NCBI GenBank assembly: GCA_030620125.1
Contig: JAUXFI010000015.1
Coordinates: forward strand, 1 to 16,921
Length of the DNA stretch: 16,921 bases
Source of the DNA: Anaerolineae bacterium
GTDB taxonomy: Bacteria; Chloroflexota; Anaerolineae; B4-G1
Direction of reading: 5' to 3'
Position 1 is the stretch's first letter, and every line of letters starts with the position of its first letter. The notes under the pieces are model-generated. The model did no database searches. It was not told where the DNA came from and saw only the letters and a program-made list of their open reading frames with translations. The translations under genes and the position numbers were made by a program. This document shows positions 1 to 6,628 of this stretch, one piece after another.

Positions 1-116
1 GGCGTAACAGTGACTATCTCTTGGGCCATGATCTCCGAGACCTTTAGTTCATACACCAATTCCTGAAGCCTGGTGATCTGGGAGCTTGAGATTGCTGAAC
101 GGCCCTGTGTCTCCAC
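1..116 (-). CDS. CBS-domain protein, N-terminal piece (runs off the left edge)
   Basis: An open minus-strand frame starts at a GTG at 116 and leaves the window at base 1 without a stop. The first 38 residues include TRLQELVYELKVSEIM and then QEIVTVTP, which is the usual opening of a CBS domain (xVxdIMtxdvvtVxP), a module that binds adenosyl nucleotides. An AGGAGG lies about 12 bases before the GTG, and the start is 7 bases after the stop of the DRTGG gene, so the two are probably co-transcribed. In Clostridia and relatives, DRTGG genes often neighbour CBS proteins that carry a histidine-kinase-like ATPase domain. Whether such a domain follows here cannot be seen. Confidence 0.6.
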   Translation of the reverse strand, partial: METQGRSAISSSQITRLQELVYELKVSEIMAQEIVTVT

Positions 117-123
117 TCGTCCC

Positions 124-498
124 TCAGGCCTCCTCTCGCGTGGTGTGGTCAGGCATATTGATCCCCCTCAAGCCGGTCCGATAGAGGCGGCCGCACGTCT
201 CGAACATGTCGTGGGGGGTGGCCACCAGTGGAATGCCTTCTTCTTTCGCCAAAGCAATTGTCTCCGACGGCGGGGACTTGCCGCGCACGAAAACGATCGC
301 TGCGATGTCGGCCATGTCCACCGTACACACTACCTGAGGGTTACACAGTCCGGTCAGCAATACGGCTCCAGGTTCAGAGAAGGCCAAAACGTCACTCATG
401 AGATCCGCAGCGCAGGCGCACGTGATCTCCATATCCAGATTGGCCTTTTTGGAAATCAGTTTCCCTTCCACGATTGAGATGATCTCACAGAGTTTCAT
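124..498 (-). CDS. DRTGG-domain protein
   Basis: This 124-residue protein resembles stand-alone DRTGG-domain proteins. The second half is the most typical: IAAIVFVRGKSPP, then ALAKEEGIPLVATPHDMFET, then CGRLYRTGL. DRTGG domains are small alpha/beta modules also found in phosphotransacetylase and HPr-kinase-like proteins. Their ligand is not settled, and I see no catalytic motif. It is a soluble protein with no signal peptide. An AGGGGG lies 6 to 7 bases before the ATG at 498, supporting that start. A CBS-domain gene follows 7 bases after the stop. Free-standing DRTGG genes next to CBS/ATPase genes often accompany [FeFe]-hydrogenase or NuoE/NuoF-like subunits, which would lie to the left of this window. 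That last point is inference from known neighbourhoods. Confidence 0.8.
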   Translation of the reverse strand: MKLCEIISIVEGKLISKKANLDMEITCACAADLMSDVLAFSEPGAVLLTGLCNPQVVCTVDMADIAAIVFVRGKSPPSETIALAKEEGIPLVATPHDMFETCGRLYRTGLRGINMPDHTTREEA

Positions 499-522
499 GA
501 TCAGCCCCCTGGCTCAACAACA

Positions 523-555
523 AAGAGCGCCATTGCACGATGCAACGGTGCTCTT
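523..555 (-). terminator. Hairpin terminator behind the S20 relic
   Basis: A 15-base inverted repeat (523-537 and 541-555) encloses a 3-base loop. Two of its 15 pairs are imperfect. Read on the minus strand the stem ends in GCTCTTTGTTGTT, a T-rich tail as in an intrinsic terminator. It lies 40 bases after the stop codon of the S20 remnant and just before the DRTGG gene, so it is probably the old rpsT terminator. It could now act as an attenuator for the DRTGG gene. Confidence 0.6.
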
Positions 556-595
556 GTGATTGAAGCACGGCTTCTCTGGTTGGTGACGTAGTTGT

Positions 596-691
596 TCAGG
601 CAGCACATTTGCTCCAACTCAACCGCCGCATCAGGCGCGCCTCGCGCTGAGCAGCGTTATTCTTGTGGATGACATCCTTGTGGGCGTCATT
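596..691 (-). pseudogene. rpsT: 3' remnant of the ribosomal protein S20 gene
   Basis: The minus strand encodes 31 residues ending at a TGA (596-598). They contain DVIHKNNAA followed by ARLMRRL. This is the conserved C-terminal signature of ribosomal protein S20 (GVIHKNxAARxKSRLxxRL). The fragment has no start codon: a TAA sits in frame directly before it at 692-694. Further upstream in the same frame is an arginine-rich piece, ERRARRRLYKSTELL (695-739), which could be the S20 N-terminal region (ERRRLRNxxxKS), with about 35 central residues missing. That second match is weak. An intact S20 is about 85 to 90 residues. I read this as a deletion-inactivated copy; a functional rpsT should exist elsewhere in the genome. 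Confidence 0.65.
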
Positions 692-793
692 TTACAACAA
701 CTCGGTTGATTTGTAAAGCCTGCGTCTGGCGCGTCTCTCAACGGCGAGGAGTGGGTTCAGTATCTGCGAGACAATCTCCTGATGCTCCGCTGT

Positions 794-822
794 TTGACAC
801 TGTGAATGTGGATTTGTATAAT
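794..822 (+). promoter_or_regulatory. Perfect consensus sigma-70 promoter
   Basis: TTGACA at 794-799 and TATAAT at 817-822 are separated by exactly 17 bases, so every consensus position matches. The expected transcription start is near 829, which leaves a leader of about 165 bases before the DUF4956 start codon at 993. Confidence 0.85.
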
Positions 823-992
823 AGCCGGTGGGAGTGCCAGATTTGCGTGTTGGAGGAACTCGGTCTGACGAAACCAGGATCATCAGTGAACGCCCGGACG
901 AACCGTCACCTTTTCTCAGCTCCTCACGCCGTCACGCTAGAGCCCTTTGGCGTGTTGTCTACTGGTCAATAGATACATTGTTAGGAGGTCTG
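823..992 (+). promoter_or_regulatory. 170-base untranslated leader of the DUF4956 gene
   Basis: The stretch between the consensus promoter and the start codon has no credible gene. It contains a 6-base inverted repeat, CACGCC at 925-930 with GGCGTG at 949-954, and ends in a strong ribosome binding site, AGGAGG at 983-988. I do not recognise a known riboswitch class. An in-frame extension of the DUF4956 frame runs back to 828, but its residues lack the hydrophobic character of the family and it has no ribosome binding site. Confidence 0.4.
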
Positions 993-1664
993 ATGAATAA
1001 CTTGCCAGACATTACGAATGCTGTTCCACTCTCGCTGACTATGCTGGTGCTCAATTTGTTGCTGACCATTCTTCTCTCCAGCATGCTGGCGTGGTTCTAC
1101 ACGCGATATGGCAGGTCTCTATCCAATCGTGCCAGGTTTGGCCAGACGTTGCCGGTGTTGGCCGTGACGACAACTCTTGTCATTTCCATCGTCAAATCCT
1201 CGCTGGCGTTGTCGTTGGGCCTGGTTGGCGCACTCTCAATTGTTCGTTTCCGAACCGCCATCAAAGAGCCGGAAGAGTTGGTTTACCTTTTTCTGGCCAT
1301 TGCTATTGGTCTGGGGATGGGCGCCGATCAATGTCTGGCGACCGCGCTGGCTATACTGGTGATCCTGGGCTATCTATTTTTCCGAACGCTGGTAACGCCC
1401 CGTGCTCTGAGGAGTAATCTGTACCTGAATGTACTGACTCCCGCAGCGGACAATTCTTTTGCCCAGATCAACCACCTGTTGCTCAAGCACGTCGAATCCG
1501 CCGACTTGCGCCGGTTGGACCGCAGCGGGTCAACTCTCCAGGCGACTTATTTGATCCTCTGCCCCAGCGACAAAGTGCTGATTTCCTTGATGGACGACAT
1601 GCGTGTCCAGCTTCCAGGGTGCGAATTCAGCTTTGTCGGACAAGATAACGCCTTGGCCGGATGA
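993..1664 (+). CDS. DUF4956 family membrane protein
   Basis: This 223-residue protein has four hydrophobic segments at about 13-36, 52-68, 95-110 and 113-132. Between the second and third lies VGALSIVRFRTAIKEPEEL (78-96), the hallmark of DUF4956. A soluble C-terminal tail of about 85 residues follows. The biochemical role of DUF4956 is not established. It is very often encoded next to VTC-domain proteins, as here, which suggests a partner or regulator in membrane-linked polyphosphate or related polyanion metabolism (inference). The start at 993 is chosen because AGGAGG lies 4 bases before it; an upstream in-frame start at 828 has no such site. The promoter at 794-822 serves this gene and probably the next one, which begins 33 bases after the stop. 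Confidence 0.88.
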   Translation: MNNLPDITNAVPLSLTMLVLNLLLTILLSSMLAWFYTRYGRSLSNRARFGQTLPVLAVTTTLVISIVKSSLALSLGLVGALSIVRFRTAIKEPEELVYLFLAIAIGLGMGADQCLATALAILVILGYLFFRTLVTPRALRSNLYLNVLTPAADNSFAQINHLLLKHVESADLRRLDRSGSTLQATYLILCPSDKVLISLMDDMRVQLPGCEFSFVGQDNALAG

Positions 1665-1697
1665 GGATACTGCCACGCTCACGAATGAACTCGGTTT

Positions 1698-2465
1698 ATG
1701 CAAGAATTCGCAGGTCCAAGGGTTGGAGGGCTAAAGACCGACGCGCTGTGTTGGGTCGAGCGGTCTACGAATCTGGCATCACCACATCTTCAATCAAGTG
1801 GTTTGCGCTACGAGATCAAGCTGGTATGTGCCCAACACAGGCTACCACAGGCCCGGTCGTGGATACGGTTGCATCCGGCGGGATTTGTCGTGGCCTATCC
1901 TCCGCGCCGTGTCAACAGCCTGTACCTGGATACGTTGAACTTGAGCAGCCTGAACGACAATCTGGCGGGGATCAGCGTGCGCCAAAAGCTGCGTTTGCGC
2001 TGGTACGGCGATGAGATGATGGGTATTCAGCCCTCCTTGGAGCTCAAATGGAAACGCGATTTGCTGGGGAGAAAAAGACAGGTACTGTTGACGTGTAAGC
2101 TAGACCTGACTTTGCCGTGGCCAGAAATCCTGGGGACTATTCGTGCCAACGTCGGGCCTGGCTGGCAGGCGATGCTGCAAACCGTGAATCAGCCTACCTT
2201 GCTCAACTGCTACCAGCGCGAATATTACGTCACTTTAGATGGCGCTATGCGCATCACGTTGGACTTTGCTCAGGTTGCCTATGACCAGCGGCTGTCGCCT
2301 CGTCCCAACTTGCGCTTCCGGCTTCCCATCGCCGATACCGTCGTGATTGAAGTCAAGGCTGCGCGAGAGCGGGCAGAACGACTGCAGGAAGTTGTGGCCT
2401 GGTTCCCGGTGCGTCGTAGTCGCAATTCAAAGTACGTCAATAGTCTGATGGTCGCTTTGGGTTGA
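1698..2465 (+). CDS. VTC-domain protein (polyphosphate-polymerase-like)
   Basis: The protein resembles the catalytic tunnel domain of the yeast vacuolar transporter chaperone Vtc4, which makes polyphosphate from ATP and belongs to the triphosphate tunnel metalloenzyme group. Family-like charged motifs appear in order: LRYEIKLV (36-43), VNSLYLDT (72-79), RQKLRLRWYG (95-104), LELKWKRD (114-121), YQREYYVT (172-179), RITLDF (185-190), VVIEVKA (215-221) and SKYVNSL (244-250). No membrane segments are present, so the DUF4956 partner may anchor it. The start is uncertain: the ATG at 1698 has no clear ribosome binding site, and the domain begins only at residue 36, so a downstream TTG start is possible. 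The stop is 3 bases from the stop of a gene on the other strand. Polyphosphate synthesis is inferred from the family, not shown. Confidence 0.83.
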   Translation: MQEFAGPRVGGLKTDALCWVERSTNLASPHLQSSGLRYEIKLVCAQHRLPQARSWIRLHPAGFVVAYPPRRVNSLYLDTLNLSSLNDNLAGISVRQKLRLRWYGDEMMGIQPSLELKWKRDLLGRKRQVLLTCKLDLTLPWPEILGTIRANVGPGWQAMLQTVNQPTLLNCYQREYYVTLDGAMRITLDFAQVAYDQRLSPRPNLRFRLPIADTVVIEVKAARERAERLQEVVAWFPVRRSRNSKYVNSLMVALG

Positions 2466-2468
2466 CTA

Positions 2469-4568
2469 TTATGGTTCGCCTTCCACAGCGGGAAGCAGGA
2501 TGCGGTCGGCAACCGGCTGCCCCGTAGAGTTCAGAACAGACCAACGCTCACCGCTCATTGGGTCGTAAAGCCCAAGTTCGAAACCGTAGGGACCGTCGGG
2601 CGCATCGCACGGGAGGGTGAGGCGATGAATCTGGATGAAGCGGTCGCCTGGCTGGAGCGTGAGCGGGTCCACCCACAGGCCGTCGTCGCCAGCGAGAAAC
2701 GTCCCGTCGGCGGCCACGAGGTGGGTGAAGACGACCAGCCGTGGCCCGGAGTAGACGCCTGGCGGGGGCGGGTTGGCGATGATGCGGATAGGCGGCAGGT
2801 CAAGTGGCGCGGCGACGAGCCACGTGGTGAGTAGAATTGCCTCCTGACCAGGGGCCAGGGGTTCGTCGTTCATCCAGCGGGCTTTGGTCAGTTCCAGGCC
2901 GTTGGCGAATTGGAGATGGGATGTTGGAGATTGGAGATTGGAGATTGGAGGCAGTGTGTAAAGTGTTAGATGAGGAGAGATGGCTTTCGGCGGATCGGCG
3001 CTTGTTTCCAGAAAGTCGTCAAGCGACGGGGCCGGGTGGGGAAAAGAGGTAAGCAGCACAGCCGATGGCCCGTCCTCTGCTACCCAGGCCAGCGCGCGCT
3101 CGGGGTTGAACAACCGCGCGGTGACATCGTCACGGCGGGTGTCTACCTCCAACGCCAGGCGGTCCCAGGGGCCCAGGAGTGTGCTGGCGATAGCGACGTC
3201 GGTGACCTCTGGGTGAGCGTCCAGGTAACGAGCGGTCTCGCGGTAGTCGGCGCGGTAGAGGAAGCGTACCATGCCCTGCTGGGGCCAGACAATAAAGTAA
3301 TCGCGCAGGTCGCGGACGGCGTTGGAAAGCAGGAAAAGAATGAAGAATGAACAATGAACAATGAATAATGAACAACGACTCATAGACTTTACGGTTTGGG
3401 TTTTGGGTTTTGGGCTTTGAGATTTGAGATTTGAGATTTGAGATTTGGCTTCGACGAGGGCCAGAGCGGGGAGGATGTAGGCGACGGGCTGGGCCAGGAT
3501 GGTGTGGCCGAGGCTGGCTGGCGGGGTGCTGACGAAGGCGGGGAGCAGCCCCAAAATAAACCACAGGAGCAAGAAAAAGTAACGCGGCCGTCGCCAGCGC
3601 CGTATGCACAACGCGACACCGGCCCACAGGAGCGCCCCGCCGATGAGGTTGAACACTGGGCGGTTGGGGATGTTGTACAGCCATTCGGGGTCGCCGGTGG
3701 CGTGGAACATTCCAAGCGTCGTCCAGACGTTCTCCAGCAGCGGGCGGGGGTTACCGGCGCGCAGTTCTCGCAGCGGCACGGCCAGTTCGGCCAGGCGTGC
3801 GTCAGCTCCGATGCCCTGTGCGGCGGCCTCGCTGCTCCCTTGCACGATGGCAACCCCCAGCGGCACTGCCAGCATGGCCGCAATCCCCAGCGTCACGAGG
3901 AACCCCCGCCAATGGCGACTGAATTGATCGCGGTGAAACAGCGCCAGGTAGGCGACAAATAGCACAAGCAGCACCGGGAGCAGGCGGGCGGCGGGGTAGG
4001 TGTAGAGGCTCACGCCAAGCAAGATGCCTGCCAGCGCCGAAATTGCAGAGCCCGTGATTCGTAGATTTATGAATCCGGAATTCGTGGAGCGCCAGAACAC
4101 GTAGAGTGTTGCCAAAGTGAGGGGGAGGAGGCTGATGTGACGGATGGCCGTGCGGCTGTACATCAGCGACCAGAAGGAGGCAGCCAGCATCAGCGAGGCG
4201 ATGGTCGCAACGTTACATCCGAAGAGGCGGCGGGCCAGGGCGTAGGTCAGGGCGACGGCGAGGGTGCCGCAGGCGATGGAAAGCAGGTGACCGCTGAGCA
4301 CGTTGAAGCCCAGCACGGCGTGCATGCCAGCGTGCAGGTAGTGGTAGAGCGGCTCGTGGCCAGAGGCCCCGGTAAAGTAGAGTGGGAAATGGCCCGCCAG
4401 CAGTTCGCTGGAGAGAGCGTGGATGTTGATCAGTTCGTCGTCGCGCCAGCCCGGCGGTACACTCTCCAGGAAACAAAGGCGCAAGCCCCAGGCAAGCAGG
4501 ATCAGGGCAACACCCAATGACCAATTTGGGATTTGATATTTGGGATTTGATATTTGAGATTGGGTCAT
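2469..4568 (-). CDS. GT39-like (ArnT/PMT-type) membrane glycosyltransferase, third in operon
   Basis: This 699-residue polytopic protein resembles the PMT_2/ArnT superfamily, which transfers a sugar from a polyprenyl-phosphate donor to an acceptor on the outer face of the membrane. The first outside loop carries WRDDELINIH (41-50) with the paired acidic residues expected at the active site, followed by SGHEPLYHYLHAG. The rest of the N-terminal part is hydrophobic, with about ten segments. The last 150 or so residues are soluble and beta-rich, with VVFTHLVAADGTFLAGDDG and ELGLYDPMSGERW, as in the other two operon members. Its ATG overlaps the previous stop by 4 bases. Three runs of 7-base repeats lie in the frame: at the start, at residues 374-411 and at residues 540-553. 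The middle run adds a hydrophobic stretch, LFIVHCSFFILFLLS. Donor and acceptor sugars are unknown. Confidence 0.82.
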   Translation of the reverse strand: MTQSQISNPKYQIPNWSLGVALILLAWGLRLCFLESVPPGWRDDELINIHALSSELLAGHFPLYFTGASGHEPLYHYLHAGMHAVLGFNVLSGHLLSIACGTLAVALTYALARRLFGCNVATIASLMLAASFWSLMYSRTAIRHISLLPLTLATLYVFWRSTNSGFINLRITGSAISALAGILLGVSLYTYPAARLLPVLLVLFVAYLALFHRDQFSRHWRGFLVTLGIAAMLAVPLGVAIVQGSSEAAAQGIGADARLAELAVPLRELRAGNPRPLLENVWTTLGMFHATGDPEWLYNIPNRPVFNLIGGALLWAGVALCIRRWRRPRYFFLLLWFILGLLPAFVSTPPASLGHTILAQPVAYILPALALVEAKSQISNLKSQSPKPKTQTVKSMSRCSLFIVHCSFFILFLLSNAVRDLRDYFIVWPQQGMVRFLYRADYRETARYLDAHPEVTDVAIASTLLGPWDRLALEVDTRRDDVTARLFNPERALAWVAEDGPSAVLLTSFPHPAPSLDDFLETSADPPKAISPHLTLYTLPPISNLQSPTSHLQFANGLELTKARWMNDEPLAPGQEAILLTTWLVAAPLDLPPIRIIANPPPPGVYSGPRLVVFTHLVAADGTFLAGDDGLWVDPLTLQPGDRFIQIHRLTLPCDAPDGPYGFELGLYDPMSGERWSVLNSTGQPVADRILLPAVEGEP
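2910..2951 (-). repeat. Six-unit heptanucleotide array in the third glycosyltransferase
   Basis: Six consecutive 7-base units in one phase read TTGGAGA, TGGGATG, three TTGGAGA and TTGGAGG on the plus strand. On the coding strand they encode a linker (ISNLQSPTSHLQ) between the membrane part and the C-terminal beta domain. Confidence 0.85.
3337..3448 (-). repeat. Sixteen-unit heptanucleotide array inside the third glycosyltransferase
   Basis: 112 bases divide without a gap into 16 units of 7. On the plus strand the order is AGAATGA twice, ACAATGA twice, ATAATGA, ACAACGA, two diverged units, GGTTTGG, GTTTTGG twice, GCTTTGA, GATTTGA three times and GATTTGG. At least three unit families (AATGA, TTTTGG and GATTTGA types) are joined in one continuous phase. 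Translated on the minus strand they give a basic, polar stretch followed by a hydrophobic one. Confidence 0.9.
4057..4084 (-). repeat. Short degenerate heptanucleotide run
   Basis: Four 7-base units (ATTCGTA, GATTTAT, GAATCCG, GAATTCG) lie at about residues 162-170 of the third glycosyltransferase and encode part of a loop, STNSGFINLRI. They are diverged, so this may be an old copy of the same repeat type. Confidence 0.4.
4521..4562 (-). repeat. Heptanucleotide array at the start of the third glycosyltransferase
   Basis: Six 7-base units (CCAATTT, GGGATTT, GATATTT, GGGATTT, GATATTT, GAGATTG) lie directly after the start codon. On the coding strand they supply residues 3 to 16 (SQISNPKYQIPNW), ahead of the first membrane span. 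Confidence 0.85.
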
Positions 4569-6625
4569 TGGCTTGTGACCCTCAGCGATTGCAGCAGAAT
4601 ATGGTCATCTATTTCGACGCCATTGACGATGACAGGCAGGCGAGTCAGGTCGTCACGGTCGTAGATGCCCACTTCCACACAGTAGAGGCCCGGCGGCGTG
4701 TCGGCGTCTATCTGGAAGCGGTGCAGTTGCACGAAAGTCTCGCCCGCGTGCCAGTTCCAGGCCGGCGCGTCCAGCCGATCCTCCTGACCGACGATGGTAT
4801 CCGCTGCGTCGAGTACGTGTGTGAAGAGGACGGCGGCGTGTCCATAGTCGTGCACGGGCACCGGGCCGAGCGCATCTTGGTCGAGGATGCGCCAGAGGGT
4901 AACCATCGTCACTGTGCTGCCAGGGGCGGTGGTTGGCGTGAGTAGCTCGTATGAGACGAGTTCCACCGCGCCGCCAAAGTTCACCGGCAGACGGAGTGGC
5001 TCGTTCCCAGCAGTGACCGTTTCGGTTGGCGAGGTCAGAAAACGGGAAAGCGCAGCAGTCGGATGCCACTCGAAGACGTCAAAGTAGGGATCAACGTCGT
5101 CAGGTCGCAGATGGACACGCTCGGCGGCCCGCAGGTCCAGTCGCTGGGCGAAGTATGGGTCGAGAGGCGTGTTCGGTGGCACGATCAACAAACTGCGCGT
5201 TGCATCTGGAAACACGATCGCTCGCCGGGCATCGAACCAGCGCAACGAGAGATCGTCACGCTGCAGTCGCAGGTCGGCGATGAAGGGGTCCAGTGGCAGG
5301 TAGGGGAAGGGGGACGAGATGGGCACGACGCCGCTGTACTCCGTGTCGCTCAGATAGTCGGTGATGGCGGCCAGGTTGTTAAAGTAGGCCGCGCGGGTCT
5401 CGGTCGCTTGCCCCCAGCGGATAAAGTAGTCGTAGCTGGTGGACGCGGCGACGACGACCAGCCACGCCACGCAGCCGGCGGCAAATACCCTGGCCCAGCG
5501 CGTGCCAAAGCGTCTCGCCACAAAGTGCCCGATCCCGACGGCGCACAGAACTGGCAGCGCCATGATCGGCGCTTCGGCTACCTTGCTGTGCAGTGTGCTG
5601 GTCCACTCGCCCAGCACGAGGGTGGGCAGCATTCCCGCCACCAGCCACATCAGCACGAAGGCGTAGGTCGGTCTTCTCCAATGCCATAAGCACAGCGCGA
5701 TGCCGCCGTAGAAAAACAGGCTGACTAGCGGGTCGAAGATAGGGCGGCCCGGCAGGTTGTACGTGACGAAGCTATCGCCGCTGAAACTAAAAGTGCCCAG
5801 CGCACTGAGGACATTGGCCAACAATGGTTTCAGATCGCCTTGAGTTGCGGCCTGCACTGGCCCGGACAGTGTGGATGTGCGTCCCCAGGAGGCTGGATTG
5901 AGTAAATGCGGTCCAGCCAGCACTCCGACGACGACCAATGCACCGGCAAGCCATGCGCCGTGACGGCGAAAGAGCGCCCGATCTACGCACGCCAGATAGA
6001 TGAGGAGCAAGCCGAAGGCCATCGCCGCGGAGCGCGCCGCCTCGTAGACGTAGAGGGAACCGGTCAGCAAAAGGACGAATAGTCCCCAGGCCCACCAACG
6101 TCGCTTCTCGCCTTTGTCATCCATCGCCAGCCAGAGGAAGTAGACCGCGCCGGTGAACAATGCGGGAGCAGGCTGCGAGTTGAGGGCGAAGCGACTGTCG
6201 CAGACTGTCCAGAACGACACGGCCACCAGGGCCGCGCTGCCCAGCCCCACCGCCAGACCAAACATCCGCCGGGTCCACAGGTACGTGAAAAGCAGCAGTA
6301 CCATGCCAAAGAACGCGGAATGGAGGCGCAGCGCCAGGCCGGTTGGGCCGCAGAGTGCCATAAAGAGCGCGCCGGAGTACATCGTGAACGGCTCGTAGGC
6401 GTAGCCGTAGGGTGTCTCGACTTGCGACGGCTCGCCACGGTAGACGGCGGCGACGAAGTAGCCTGTGTCCGCCTCGTCGTGCGTCAGGCCGGGGGGGATG
6501 GCGTCCAGGCGGTAGAGGCGTAGGAAGGCAGCCAGCAGGAGGATAATGACAAATGACAAGTAGCAAATGACAAACTTTGAGTTTGGGGCTTGGTATTTGA
6601 TATTTGGTATTTCGTACTTGGTCAT
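4565..6625 (-). CDS. GT39-like membrane glycosyltransferase, second in operon
   Basis: This 686-residue protein has the same plan as its neighbours: a first membrane span, then an outer loop with PPGLTHDEADTGYF (44-57) holding the acidic pair, then many hydrophobic spans up to about residue 410. A soluble C-terminal half ends in the shared beta-rich domain (VLFTHVLDAADTIVGQEDR, then VEVGIYDRDDLTRLPV). ArnT/PMT-type enzymes use polyprenyl-phosphate sugars and act on the outer face; the acceptor here is unknown. The ATG at 6625 overlaps the stop of the upstream gene (ATGA), with CAGGGA a few bases before it. The first 27 or so residues, including the start of the first membrane span (FVICYLSFVI), are encoded by an array of 7-base repeats. 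Confidence 0.82.
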   Translation of the reverse strand: MTKYEIPNIKYQAPNSKFVICYLSFVIILLLAAFLRLYRLDAIPPGLTHDEADTGYFVAAVYRGEPSQVETPYGYAYEPFTMYSGALFMALCGPTGLALRLHSAFFGMVLLLFTYLWTRRMFGLAVGLGSAALVAVSFWTVCDSRFALNSQPAPALFTGAVYFLWLAMDDKGEKRRWWAWGLFVLLLTGSLYVYEAARSAAMAFGLLLIYLACVDRALFRRHGAWLAGALVVVGVLAGPHLLNPASWGRTSTLSGPVQAATQGDLKPLLANVLSALGTFSFSGDSFVTYNLPGRPIFDPLVSLFFYGGIALCLWHWRRPTYAFVLMWLVAGMLPTLVLGEWTSTLHSKVAEAPIMALPVLCAVGIGHFVARRFGTRWARVFAAGCVAWLVVVAASTSYDYFIRWGQATETRAAYFNNLAAITDYLSDTEYSGVVPISSPFPYLPLDPFIADLRLQRDDLSLRWFDARRAIVFPDATRSLLIVPPNTPLDPYFAQRLDLRAAERVHLRPDDVDPYFDVFEWHPTAALSRFLTSPTETVTAGNEPLRLPVNFGGAVELVSYELLTPTTAPGSTVTMVTLWRILDQDALGPVPVHDYGHAAVLFTHVLDAADTIVGQEDRLDAPAWNWHAGETFVQLHRFQIDADTPPGLYCVEVGIYDRDDLTRLPVIVNGVEIDDHILLQSLRVTSQ

Positions 6626-6628
6626 TGA
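6545..6628 (-). repeat. Twelve-unit heptanucleotide array at the start of the second glycosyltransferase
   Basis: 84 bases split in one phase into 12 units of 7: AATGACA twice, AGTAGCA, AATGACA, AACTTTG, AGTTTGG, GGCTTGG, TATTTGA, TATTTGG, TATTTCG, TACTTGG and TCATTGA. The array covers the start codon and encodes the whole N-terminus into the first membrane span. Confidence 0.85.

Noticed and set aside
828..992. An N-terminal extension of the DUF4956 protein
   Set aside because: It has no ribosome binding site and starts at the predicted transcription start; the AGGAGG-preceded ATG at 993 fits the family.
3393..3448. The repeat arrays as a CRISPR array
   Set aside because: Units are 7 bases long with no spacers, so this is a tandem microsatellite.
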